From: an uncultured Chloroflexales bacterium
Lineage (GTDB): Bacteria > Chloroflexota > Chloroflexia > Chloroflexales > Chloroflexaceae
Direction: 5' to 3'
DNA: 64,000 nucleotides
Assembly (NCBI GenBank): GCA_937918935.1
Contig: CAKZSI010000007.1
Location: forward strand, 1 to 64,000
The position numbers and the translations under genes are program-made. Below the pieces are notes generated by a model. It was not told the origin of the DNA. It made no database searches and saw only the letters and a program-made list of their open reading frames with translations. Of this stretch, positions 54,986-62,301 are shown piece by piece (positions within the stretch are counted from its first letter, which is position 1; each line of letters opens with the position of its first letter).

Positions 54986-55387
54986 CTATGCACGCGAAAG
55001 GCGCGGGGGCGGCGTCGGCGGTGAGACAGGCCGTGGTCTAAGGCAATGGGCCGGTGGGATCAAAAGGGCGCCAATCAGCAGGATGGCAGCTATGAACAGT
55101 GGGATGGCGAGGGAAACGAATTCGTAGAGGGCGCGTGGTGCAATCGTAGCGAAGGGAATGGAAGAGGCGTCAGCATCAGTTAGCGGCACAGAGACGGTCG
55201 CTGCGCGATTTCCACTGTGCTCGCCGCACACGAAGAAGGCAACCGCAGGTCGCTCGGCTACCACCTGCTGGACGAGACAGTGGATCACGCAGCTAAGCGG
55301 GCTGAGCAGCCCCAGCTCCAGGGCGATCAGCAGCGCAACCAGGCGTAGCGTGCAGGTCGCGATTAAGTGTTGCGGGAACACCTTCAT
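54986..55387 (-). CDS. Small two-helix membrane protein, copy B
   Basis: A 133-residue paralog of the protein at 45080-45499. It shares LGLLSPLSCVIHC, AERPAVAFFVCGEH, PRALYEF and the C-terminal PPTPPPRL; helices lie near residues 12-33 and 92-108. It is the first gene of a minus-strand run with mbnP and mbnH, suggesting a function tied to that copper/oxidation system. No known family recognised. Confidence 0.75.
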   Translation of the reverse strand: MKVFPQHLIATCTLRLVALLIALELGLLSPLSCVIHCLVQQVVAERPAVAFFVCGEHSGNRAATVSVPLTDADASSIPFATIAPRALYEFVSLAIPLFIAAILLIGALLIPPAHCLRPRPVSPPTPPPRLSRA

Positions 55388-55578
55388 CCTTGCAGCCTGG
55401 CCGTATAATTCCGGTAAACGCCCTCGACGAGTTCTATGTGCATTCCTTCACGAGGATAACTCTACCACAACCCGGGGCAATGTTCAAGTTGTGAGGTCTA
55501 TACTTGCACGCGCCGTCGCCCGACGGCCCGGCGGCGCCGCTCATCCTGAACGCGCGTGTTGCAGGTCGCGTGAACCTG

Positions 55579-55587
55579 TGCTATACT
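55579..55587 (+). promoter_or_regulatory. Extended -10 promoter of B12 locus 2
   Basis: TGCTATACT gives an extended -10 34 bases upstream of riboswitch 2; a weak TTGCAG lies 17 bases before TATACT. Same promoter style as riboswitch 1. Confidence 0.6.
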
Positions 55588-55620
55588 CCTGTTAATTCCG
55601 CACCTACGCAACCTGATACC

Positions 55621-55748
55621 CGTCGCGGTGACCCGTTGGCCCGGATGCCAGGGCATAAAGGTGGAAGCTGGTGCAAGTCCAGCGCTGTGCCGCAACTGTA
55701 ACCGGTCGTTCAGTTGAACGACCGGAAGCCAGGATGCCTGCCGCGATG
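55621..55748 (+). ncRNA. Cobalamin riboswitch 2
   Basis: Close copy of the riboswitch at 37022-37148: the closing stem CGTCGCGG/CCGCGATG, AAAGGTGGAAGCTGGTGCAA, CCGCAACTGTAACC and GGAAGCCAGGATGCC are all conserved. The variable stem (GGTCGTTCAGTTGAACGACC) differs but stays fully paired. A leader ORF and an intrinsic terminator follow, giving a complete expression platform for the downstream B12 genes. Confidence 0.94.
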
Positions 55749-55786
55749 TTGTTGTTCCACCCTTCTCGAGCCAGGGAGGACGAACA

Positions 55787-55852
55787 ATGGCCCGCGCCCC
55801 TGCACTATTCTCTATCCACGTGCCAGTTGTACCCGTCACCCCCGTTCTCTGA
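55787..55852 (+). CDS. Riboswitch leader ORF ending inside the terminator loop
   Basis: GGGAGG at 55774-55779 is seven bases from the ATG at 55787. The 21-codon frame (MARAPALFSIHVPVVPVTPV-L) stops at 55852, inside the loop of the terminator hairpin whose 5' arm is 55839-55844. A ribosome reaching the stop would cover that arm and prevent termination. This arrangement suggests translation-coupled attenuation downstream of the riboswitch; it is inference from layout. Confidence 0.5.
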   Translation: MARAPALFSIHVPVVPVTPVL

Positions 55853-55869
55853 TGAGGCGGGGGCTTTTT
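55839..55869 (+). terminator. Intrinsic terminator after riboswitch 2
   Basis: CCCCCG (55839-55844) pairs with CGGGGG (55858-55863), followed by CTTTTT (55864-55869). A good rho-independent terminator in the riboswitch expression platform, upstream of the first structural gene. Confidence 0.82.
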
Positions 55870-56141
55870 GTTGGACCATAGCGCACCCCTCCGGCCAGCC
55901 ACAGGAGGGATGAGGTGGGCAGAACCCACCCGGTCACTTCCTATGGGCCCGGAATAAATGATTATATCTATCAATTATGATGTGAAGATCCTCTCAGGTG
56001 GCGTCTCCGGGGCGGCAAGGTCGCCTGAGATGGGAGGGTCTGGCAGGGCAAAGCCCTGCCAGATACCCGCCTGCCAGCCCTTTCGGGTAACAGGACTTGC
56101 CGGATGCACCACTAACGGAAGCATCCATATTGAGGCTCGCA

Positions 56142-56360
56142 ATGCATCCCGACGATGACCTATGGCACGAACTGGCGGCAAGTATGGAACGCGCCACGCA
56201 GGCCGAGCGAGAGATCGAACTGCTCGGCTGGTTGCCCACTGCTGCCGCGCATACCGCGCTGAACCGCCTCACCTGGGAACGGTCGCGCCAGGCCGCCCTG
56301 CTGCGCCTGCTGCGAAACCCATCGCTGTGGTTCCGCGCCGGTGAGCGTGGCCCCTCATGA
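56142..56360 (+). CDS. Small hypothetical protein of the B12 locus
   Basis: A 72-residue helical, Arg/Leu-rich protein (MHPDDDLWHELAASMERATQ, later WFRAGERG). TGAGG is seven bases before the ATG at 56142; an ATG at 56097 is in frame but lacks a site. First gene after riboswitch 2 and 78 bases before the binding-protein gene. No known family recognised. Confidence 0.55.
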   Translation: MHPDDDLWHELAASMERATQAEREIELLGWLPTAAAHTALNRLTWERSRQAALLRLLRNPSLWFRAGERGPS

Positions 56361-56437
56361 AGCGCCCGCGCTTCATTGCGACATACACAGGGACCGGTTC
56401 GCCTCCCACGTCTTGTTTGGTACGAAAGGGAAACTCC

Positions 56438-57733
56438 ATGTCGCGTTTCTGCCTCTCCTGGATGGCCGCCCTGCTCCTTGCCGTTGCCCTCGTCGCCTGT
56501 GGCGGCCCTCGCGCCACCCAGATGCCCACGACTGCTCCGGCAGCGCCCGCGACCGCGACTCCTCCGCCTGCGCCTACCGCCGCCCCTTCCACCCCCGCAC
56601 CCACGGCGGCGGCGCTTGAGGCGCCCGTCGCCAACCTCACCGAGGGCTGTGTCACCGATTACGACCCGGATCTCGATTACTTCCCCGAAAAGGTCGCCCT
56701 CGAAGATGCCACCGGCTGGACCATCGAGTACTTCAACAATTACAAGCTCATAACCGTGCTCAACCCCTGGCGCGATGCCGATGTGCAGTTTCGCTACGTG
56801 CTGGTGCAGTGCGGTACCCCCGCTCCGCCCGATGTGGGCGATGCTCAGGTAATCGAGGCGCCGGTGAAGTCCATTGTCACCATGTCCACCACCCAGTTGC
56901 CGCACTTGAAGGAACTCGATCTGCTCGACCGCCTGGTGGGTGTTGACACTTTCCAGTACATCAATACGCCAGAGGTGGTGGAGTTGATCGAGGCGGGCAA
57001 GCTGAAGGAGATCGGGAGCGGCGCCGAGTTGAACGTCGAGCAGGCCATTGACATCGAACCCGACCTGGTGATGACCTACGGCGTGGGCAACCCGGAGTTC
57101 GACTCGCACCCGAAGCTGCTCGAAGCCGGCCTGAAGGTGGCGATGAACGCCGAGTACATGGAACCGACACCCCTGGGACGGGCCGAGTGGATCAAGTTCA
57201 CGGCCGCCTTTTTCAATCGCGAAGTAATGGCCACCGAGGTGTACGCGGGCATCGCCGGGCGCTACGCCGAGATGACCGCAAAAGCGCAGGCAGTGACCAT
57301 GCAGCCCACGGTCTTCTCCGGCGCACCTTTCCGGGGCACGTGGTACATGCCCGGCGGCAACAGCTACGCCGCAAAGCTCCTTGCCGACGCGGGGGCGGCC
57401 TACCTCTGGGCCGACGATACCTCGACCGGCAGTATGCAGTTGAGTTTCGAGGAGGTGCTCGACCGCGCTAAAGACGCCGACATCTGGGTCAACCCTGGTT
57501 CCTGGAAAACCCTGGCCGAGGGTCTGGCGCAGGATGAACGCTTTGCCCAGTTCCTCGCCTTCCAGAACGGCAAGGTCTACAACAACAACAGGCGCCTCAA
57601 TGCCAATGGCGGCAATGACTACTGGGAAACCGGCGTGACCAACCCCGATCTCGTGCTGGCTGACCTGATCGCCATCTTCCACCCTGAATTGCTGCCCGGC
57701 CACGAGTTCGTGTTCTACCAGCGCCTGGAGTAG
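56438..57733 (+). CDS. Cobalamin-type ABC substrate-binding lipoprotein
   Basis: A 431-residue class III (BtuF/FecB-like) binding protein. The signal peptide ends in lipobox LVACGG near residue 22, then a Thr/Pro/Ala linker to about residue 65. The domain has APVKSIVTMSTTQLPHLKEL, LVGVDTFQYINTPEVVELI, IGSGAELNVEQAIDIEPDLV and GTWYMPGGNSYAAKLLADAG. The upstream B12 riboswitch points to cobalamin or a related corrinoid as ligand. AAGGGA precedes the ATG at 56438. No btuC or btuD is in the window; they may lie to the right. Confidence 0.78.
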   Translation: MSRFCLSWMAALLLAVALVACGGPRATQMPTTAPAAPATATPPPAPTAAPSTPAPTAAALEAPVANLTEGCVTDYDPDLDYFPEKVALEDATGWTIEYFNNYKLITVLNPWRDADVQFRYVLVQCGTPAPPDVGDAQVIEAPVKSIVTMSTTQLPHLKELDLLDRLVGVDTFQYINTPEVVELIEAGKLKEIGSGAELNVEQAIDIEPDLVMTYGVGNPEFDSHPKLLEAGLKVAMNAEYMEPTPLGRAEWIKFTAAFFNREVMATEVYAGIAGRYAEMTAKAQAVTMQPTVFSGAPFRGTWYMPGGNSYAAKLLADAGAAYLWADDTSTGSMQLSFEEVLDRAKDADIWVNPGSWKTLAEGLAQDERFAQFLAFQNGKVYNNNRRLNANGGNDYWETGVTNPDLVLADLIAIFHPELLPGHEFVFYQRLE

Positions 57734-57890
57734 GTGTGCAGATGCTGAAGGGAGGATCGGGGAGGGCTTTGCCTTCCCAGGAAAATACCTTAACGATAAC
57801 TTCTCCTTCGAGAGGAGGCTCGGAGGGGCCACACCCCTCCGAAAATCTCCGCCACGACGAGGTGTTGTTGTAGTATTGGAGAAACGAGCC

Positions 57891-60239
57891 ATGAACCGCA
57901 AACGCTCCTGGTCGGCGCTGCTGACGCTCGTCTTTGCCCTGGCGCTCGGAACAATCACAGTTGGACGCGCACCTGCCACCCTGGCGACCGAACTGGCGCA
58001 GTCGGCAAGCGCCACCTATCCCTACTTCGAGAGTGAGGCGATTGAGCGGGCCGTCGGGTACCTGCGGACGCAGCAGGTGGCCAGCGGGGGTATCAACTCC
58101 TTCGGGGCCGGGGCTGACCCCGGCGGGACCAGCCGGTTGTTAATGTCGCTCAATGCGGTCGGCTACCCGGCTAATGCGCTGTTATCCAGCGACAACCGGA
58201 CCCTGGCCGATTATCTGGCCGCCGAAACGGTCGGCTACATCTACAAAGATGATACGCCGGCAACCGACAATCTCTTCCCCGGACGCGCGGGGCTGGTGCT
58301 TGGGGCGGTGAGCGCCGCCGGGCTGAACCCGCGCAACTTCGGCGGCGTGGACCTGATCGGCGCGCTCGAGGCGGTCTACCGCGCCGATGGCACGTACAGC
58401 ACCGACGCGGTTGAGGGCTTCGCCAGCGGGCGCGCCAGTGAAATTAATCAGACCCTCGCAATCCTGGGACTGGTATCCGCGGGGCGCCCCATCCCGCCAG
58501 CGGCGACGCAGTGGTTGATTGATCGGCAGCGCGAGAACGGGAGCTGGATCAACAACGTTGATGTAACCGGCTATGGCCTGCTGGCGCTGATCGGCAGCGG
58601 CAATGTCCCGCCAACCGATCCGGCGGTGCAACGGGCGGTGGCGTTCTTCCGCGCCAACCAGACCTCACGCACGGCCCTCTGGGGCGACATCGGCGGCGGC
58701 GAGCCGGCCAACAGCAGCGGCTGGGCCATGACTGCCCTGTCGGCCTATGGCTACGTGCCAATGACGAACAGTTGGGGCGCCGGTGGAACTAATCCGCGGC
58801 AGGCACTGCGCGGGCTGCAGAACAGCGAGGGCATCATTGCCCTGCGCTTCTTCAACGCCTACGCCACCCTGGAGGCGCTCTACGGCCTCACCGACCAGCC
58901 CCTGTTCCTGGGGCGTCCGTTGCGGGTCGAGCGGGCGCTGGCCTACCTCAGGGGGCTGCAAAATGCCGATGGCGGCTGGCCCGACTTCGGGAGCGCCTCG
59001 TCGCCGGGCGGAACGCTGGATACGCTCTTCGCCTTCGTGGCCGCCGGGTACGACCCCAATCAGATCCGCAGCTCCGCCAACAACGGGCCCCTCGACTTCC
59101 TGGCCACGGCTGCGCCGACCTACACCCGCGACGACAGCAACCGGATCTTCCCGGCCCAGACCGGCAAGCTGATCGTCGGCGTCGTGGCGGCGGGCGGCAA
59201 TCCCGCCGATTTTGCGGGCTTCAATCTGGTGAGCGATCTGCAATCCACCCTTCAGGCCAGCGGCTCCTACAGCACCGACGCGCAACGAGGTTTCACCAGC
59301 GGCGCGCCCGGCGTCACCAACCAGTCCTTCGCCATACTGGGCCTCGTTGCGGCCGGCCAGTCGATTCCCCTGGCGGCAATCAATTTCCTGACCAGCCTCC
59401 AGACAGCCAGTGGTAGCTGGGGAAGCCCTGACGAGACTGGTCTGGCCCTCCAGGCGCTGAGCGCCGCTGGCGTCGCGCCGAACGCGCCCGCCGTGGTAAA
59501 CGGCGTCAATTACCTGCGCACCACCCAGGCCGCCAGCGGGGGATGGGAAGCCTTCGGCGCGGTGAACAGCAACTCGACCGCCTACGCTATTCAGGGGTTG
59601 CTCGCCGCCGGGGTGGATCTGACCCGGCCGGAGTGGCGCAAGCAGGGTCGCTGGCCCCTGGGCGCGCTAGCCAGTTTCCAGAAGCCCAACGGCCCCTTCG
59701 TCTACTCCTGGGGCCCGGAGAGTGGCGGCTTTAACCCCGCGGCCAACAACCTGCTCGCTACCCGGCAGAGCATCCCGGCCCTGCTCGGCGCCTTTTACCC
59801 GTATCGGACAACCGGCCCCCTGGCTTCGAACTTCACGCCAATCAACCGTGGGCCAGACCCTGACCGGCTGGTGACCGCACCGCTGATTATCCAGTTCAAC
59901 CCCCAGCGTACCCAGGCCACGGTCATTGCGCCTTTCGGCAGCGATCTGAACGGCAATGGCAGCGCGACCATTGAGTGGGACGTCATTCGCGGCCCGGGGG
60001 GAGCAGCGGCGCCGACGGCATTCCAGAGCGCCCCGGCCACCCGCGAGCCAGGGGCCTTCCGGGCGACGATCAACCTCAGCGGCGCTAACTTCGGCCCCCT
60101 TGATACGCTGCGGGCGCGGGCAACCTTCAGCGACCCTGATGGCGTTCAGGACGGCACGACCCTGACGACCAATCCTGTCGCTGTGATCGGCGACCTGGGG
60201 CCGCAGCGGGTGTATCTGCCATTTGCTGCCCGGCGCTAA
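57891..60239 (+). CDS. Secreted double alpha/alpha-barrel (prenyltransferase/transcobalamin-fold) protein
   Basis: A 782-residue protein with a signal peptide (residues 1-35). Two homologous halves, about 46-290 and 345-610, each have repeats of the terpenoid-cyclase/transcobalamin type: PGGTSRLLMSLNAVGYPANA against PGGTLDTLFAFVAAGYDPNQ, and TYSTDAVEGFASG against SYSTDAQRGFTSG. A beta-rich Ig-like domain follows (640-770) and the chain ends VYLPFAARR. It has no QW/DxDD cyclase motif that I can see. Position between a B12-riboswitch-controlled binding protein and DUF4430-like genes suggests corrinoid capture; function is inference. GGAG precedes the ATG at 57891. Confidence 0.7.
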   Translation: MNRKRSWSALLTLVFALALGTITVGRAPATLATELAQSASATYPYFESEAIERAVGYLRTQQVASGGINSFGAGADPGGTSRLLMSLNAVGYPANALLSSDNRTLADYLAAETVGYIYKDDTPATDNLFPGRAGLVLGAVSAAGLNPRNFGGVDLIGALEAVYRADGTYSTDAVEGFASGRASEINQTLAILGLVSAGRPIPPAATQWLIDRQRENGSWINNVDVTGYGLLALIGSGNVPPTDPAVQRAVAFFRANQTSRTALWGDIGGGEPANSSGWAMTALSAYGYVPMTNSWGAGGTNPRQALRGLQNSEGIIALRFFNAYATLEALYGLTDQPLFLGRPLRVERALAYLRGLQNADGGWPDFGSASSPGGTLDTLFAFVAAGYDPNQIRSSANNGPLDFLATAAPTYTRDDSNRIFPAQTGKLIVGVVAAGGNPADFAGFNLVSDLQSTLQASGSYSTDAQRGFTSGAPGVTNQSFAILGLVAAGQSIPLAAINFLTSLQTASGSWGSPDETGLALQALSAAGVAPNAPAVVNGVNYLRTTQAASGGWEAFGAVNSNSTAYAIQGLLAAGVDLTRPEWRKQGRWPLGALASFQKPNGPFVYSWGPESGGFNPAANNLLATRQSIPALLGAFYPYRTTGPLASNFTPINRGPDPDRLVTAPLIIQFNPQRTQATVIAPFGSDLNGNGSATIEWDVIRGPGGAAAPTAFQSAPATREPGAFRATINLSGANFGPLDTLRARATFSDPDGVQDGTTLTTNPVAVIGDLGPQRVYLPFAARR

Positions 60240-60270
60240 CGGCTTTCCGCAGTGGCAGGGGAGGATCTGG

Positions 60271-60681
60271 ATGGAACCAGTCAACCACCCACAACAACCG
60301 CGCATCCGGTTGCTCCGCTGGCTGCTCCTGCTTGGCGGCACGCTGTCGCTGGGGATCGGCGCACTTGGAACAGTAGTGCCAGGGCTGCCGACAACACCGT
60401 TCGTACTCCTCGCGGCCGCCTGCTATGTTCGCAGCTCCGAGCGGCTCTACCGCTGGCTGATCACCAATCGCGTCTTCGGGCCGGTGCTGGAAACCTGGCG
60501 CACCCATCGCGGAATGACCCTGCGCGCGAAACTGGTCACCCTGACGCTGGTCTGGCTCATGCTGGGCAGCGCGGCGCTGTTCCTGGCGGAAAGCCTGTTT
60601 ATGAAGCTCGTCCTCATTGGAATTGCCAGCGTCAAGACGGTGGTTCTGGCGCGTATTCGCACCGTCGCGGCAGAAGGTTGA
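60271..60681 (+). CDS. DUF454 (YbaN-like) inner-membrane protein
   Basis: A 136-residue protein with three or four helices. It has the family's GALGTVVPGLPTTPFVLLAA, CYVRSSERLYRWL and a W-x-x-x-R-G-M motif (TWRTHRGMTL). GGAGG is seven bases before the ATG at 60271, 31 bases after the barrel gene. DUF454 function is unknown; in some bacteria relatives lie beside heme or metal genes. Confidence 0.85.
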   Translation: MEPVNHPQQPRIRLLRWLLLLGGTLSLGIGALGTVVPGLPTTPFVLLAAACYVRSSERLYRWLITNRVFGPVLETWRTHRGMTLRAKLVTLTLVWLMLGSAALFLAESLFMKLVLIGIASVKTVVLARIRTVAAEG

Positions 60682-60722
60682 CGCCGGTAGTTGTGCAGTA
60701 AGAGCCTGTAGGAGCAATCACC

Positions 60723-61565
60723 GTGAGCATACCGCCGATTGATTTTGTCGCCGCCTGGGCCGCTGCGATGCGCCGGCGCCCGAGCAGGCGGCTCGATCCA
60801 GCCGAGGATCGCGCCTTCTGGCAGCAGTATGCCGCGGAATACGATGGGCGCGCCGGAGCGGCAGGTACGGCGACCCGCTGCCTGGCCCTGGTCGCCGGCT
60901 TGCTCCGCCCCGACGATACGCTGCTCGATGTCGGCGCGGGCACGGGGCGCTTCGCCCTCCCCCTGGCCCGGCACGTGCGTGCGGTGACGGCCCTCGACCA
61001 GTCGGCGGCAATGCTCGATCTGCTTCAGCGTAAGGCCTCATTCCACAGCATTACCAATATCCACTGCATCGAAGCCGAATGGCCCGATGCAGCGGTCGAA
61101 CCGCACGATGTGGTGCTGGCGGCCTGGTCGCTCTACCGACAGCTCGACCTCGGCGTGGCTCTCGCCAGACTGGTCGCTGTCACCCGGCGAACCCTTGTGG
61201 TGCTGGATGGAGTGGGGTGCGATCCACCCCATCGGCCGCTCTTCGAGCGCTACTTCGGCCCCTGGAGTGAGTCTGAACTCCCGAATCACCTCTACCTGGC
61301 CGGCGCTCTCTGGCAACAGGGGCTGCTGGCCGAGGTGCAGATCGTGACCGAAACGCCAACCATGATCGGGGAAACAGCTTACGAGATTGCCGCTCAACTG
61401 GCGCCGTTAAACACTCCACCAGAGGTCGTCACGGCGCTGGCGTATGACCTGGCGCCTCTGCTCGCTCCGTCCGAAGAAGGGTGCTGTTATGTCTACCAGC
61501 AGGCAGTGGGGGCGGTAATCTGGCATGCGAGTAACCCGGAAAGTTGCACGAAGACCTTCCCCTGA
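60723..61565 (+). CDS. Class I SAM-dependent methyltransferase
   Basis: A 280-residue Rossmann-fold methyltransferase. Motif I is LLDVGAGTGRFALPLA near residue 65, with VTALDQSAAMLDLLQ (motif II) and VVLAAWSLYRQLDLGVALAR (post-motif strand). GTG start at 60723 with AGGAG eight bases upstream. Substrate unknown; corrin-ring methylases look different, so a direct role in B12 synthesis is not implied. Confidence 0.85.
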   Translation: MSIPPIDFVAAWAAAMRRRPSRRLDPAEDRAFWQQYAAEYDGRAGAAGTATRCLALVAGLLRPDDTLLDVGAGTGRFALPLARHVRAVTALDQSAAMLDLLQRKASFHSITNIHCIEAEWPDAAVEPHDVVLAAWSLYRQLDLGVALARLVAVTRRTLVVLDGVGCDPPHRPLFERYFGPWSESELPNHLYLAGALWQQGLLAEVQIVTETPTMIGETAYEIAAQLAPLNTPPEVVTALAYDLAPLLAPSEEGCCYVYQQAVGAVIWHASNPESCTKTFP

Positions 61566-61574
61566 CAGGCAGAG

Positions 61575-61601
61575 GTATGGGGAAACCCGGTCTCCCCATA
61601 C
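61575..61601. repeat. Interspersed palindrome, 27 bp
   Basis: GTATGGGGAAACCCGG and its near-complement TCTCCCCATAC form a strong hairpin ten bases after the methyltransferase stop codon; it may end that transcript. Confidence 0.7.
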
Positions 61602-61631
61602 CCTCTTTTAGCCTCTCTTTATTTGAAAACG

Positions 61632-62207
61632 ATGCCAATTTCTGTACCCGAAAAACCAACCAGTAGAGAGCAACCGGCAGCGCCCTGGGCCAGACGCTTC
61701 CGCTGCGCTCGCTTGCTGTGCGCCTGGCTGGCCCTGCTGCTGCTCACGCTGGCGGTTCCGCCCCCGGCGACGCCCTCCGCCGTGGCCTCCCGCCAGCACC
61801 AGGCCGGGCTGATCGTGCAAACCGGGGAGGGTGAGGCGATTACGCAGTGCATCAGTTTTGAGGAGGAGCAGATCAGCGGGCTGGCCCTGCTGGAGCGTTC
61901 GGGCATACCCTTCGCCGCTGTCAACGATGAACGCTACGGCGCCTTCATCTGTGGTATTGCCGGCGCGGGCTGCCCGGCGGAGCGTTGTCTGTGCGCCTAC
62001 CCGCCCCGTTACTGGCAGTACTGGCTGCTGGAACCTGATGGCTGGCGTGTTTCGCCCGTGGGCGCCAGCGGCCGCGTAGTGCGCAATGGCGATGTGGACG
62101 GCTGGGTCTGGCTGCGCGATGCGGACGGCCCGCGCTTCGACGAGCGCTTTGTCAATCCCTGTCAGGCGCCGGCAGACGGGCGTGTGTATGTGCCACTGAT
62201 AAGGTGA
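61632..62207 (+). CDS. Secreted Cys-rich DUF4430-like protein, copy 1
   Basis: A 191-residue protein with an N-terminal signal/anchor helix (about 28-48). The exported domain starts AGLIVQTGEGEAITQC and includes FICGIAGAGCPAERCLCAY, a WQYWL segment and RNGDVDGWVWL. The last part resembles the GD-x-V-x-W strand of DUF4430 domains, which match the C-terminal beta domain of transcobalamin/intrinsic factor. It ends VYVPLIR. Five cysteines are shared with the next gene. The DUF4430 relation is my reading, not a search result. Confidence 0.6.
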   Translation: MPISVPEKPTSREQPAAPWARRFRCARLLCAWLALLLLTLAVPPPATPSAVASRQHQAGLIVQTGEGEAITQCISFEEEQISGLALLERSGIPFAAVNDERYGAFICGIAGAGCPAERCLCAYPPRYWQYWLLEPDGWRVSPVGASGRVVRNGDVDGWVWLRDADGPRFDERFVNPCQAPADGRVYVPLIR

Positions 62208-62301
62208 GTATTCCTCTCCTTACCCTGCCCCGCACCCTTTTCACCTGCGCTCGAGAGGGAGGGCGCTGCGGGGAGAGTGAGGACCACCCATACCATAACG
62301 G

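Noticed and set aside
60723-61565. Corrin methyltransferase of cobalamin synthesis
   Set aside because: The fold is an ordinary class I Rossmann methyltransferase, whereas CbiL/F/H-type enzymes are class III; position alone is not enough.
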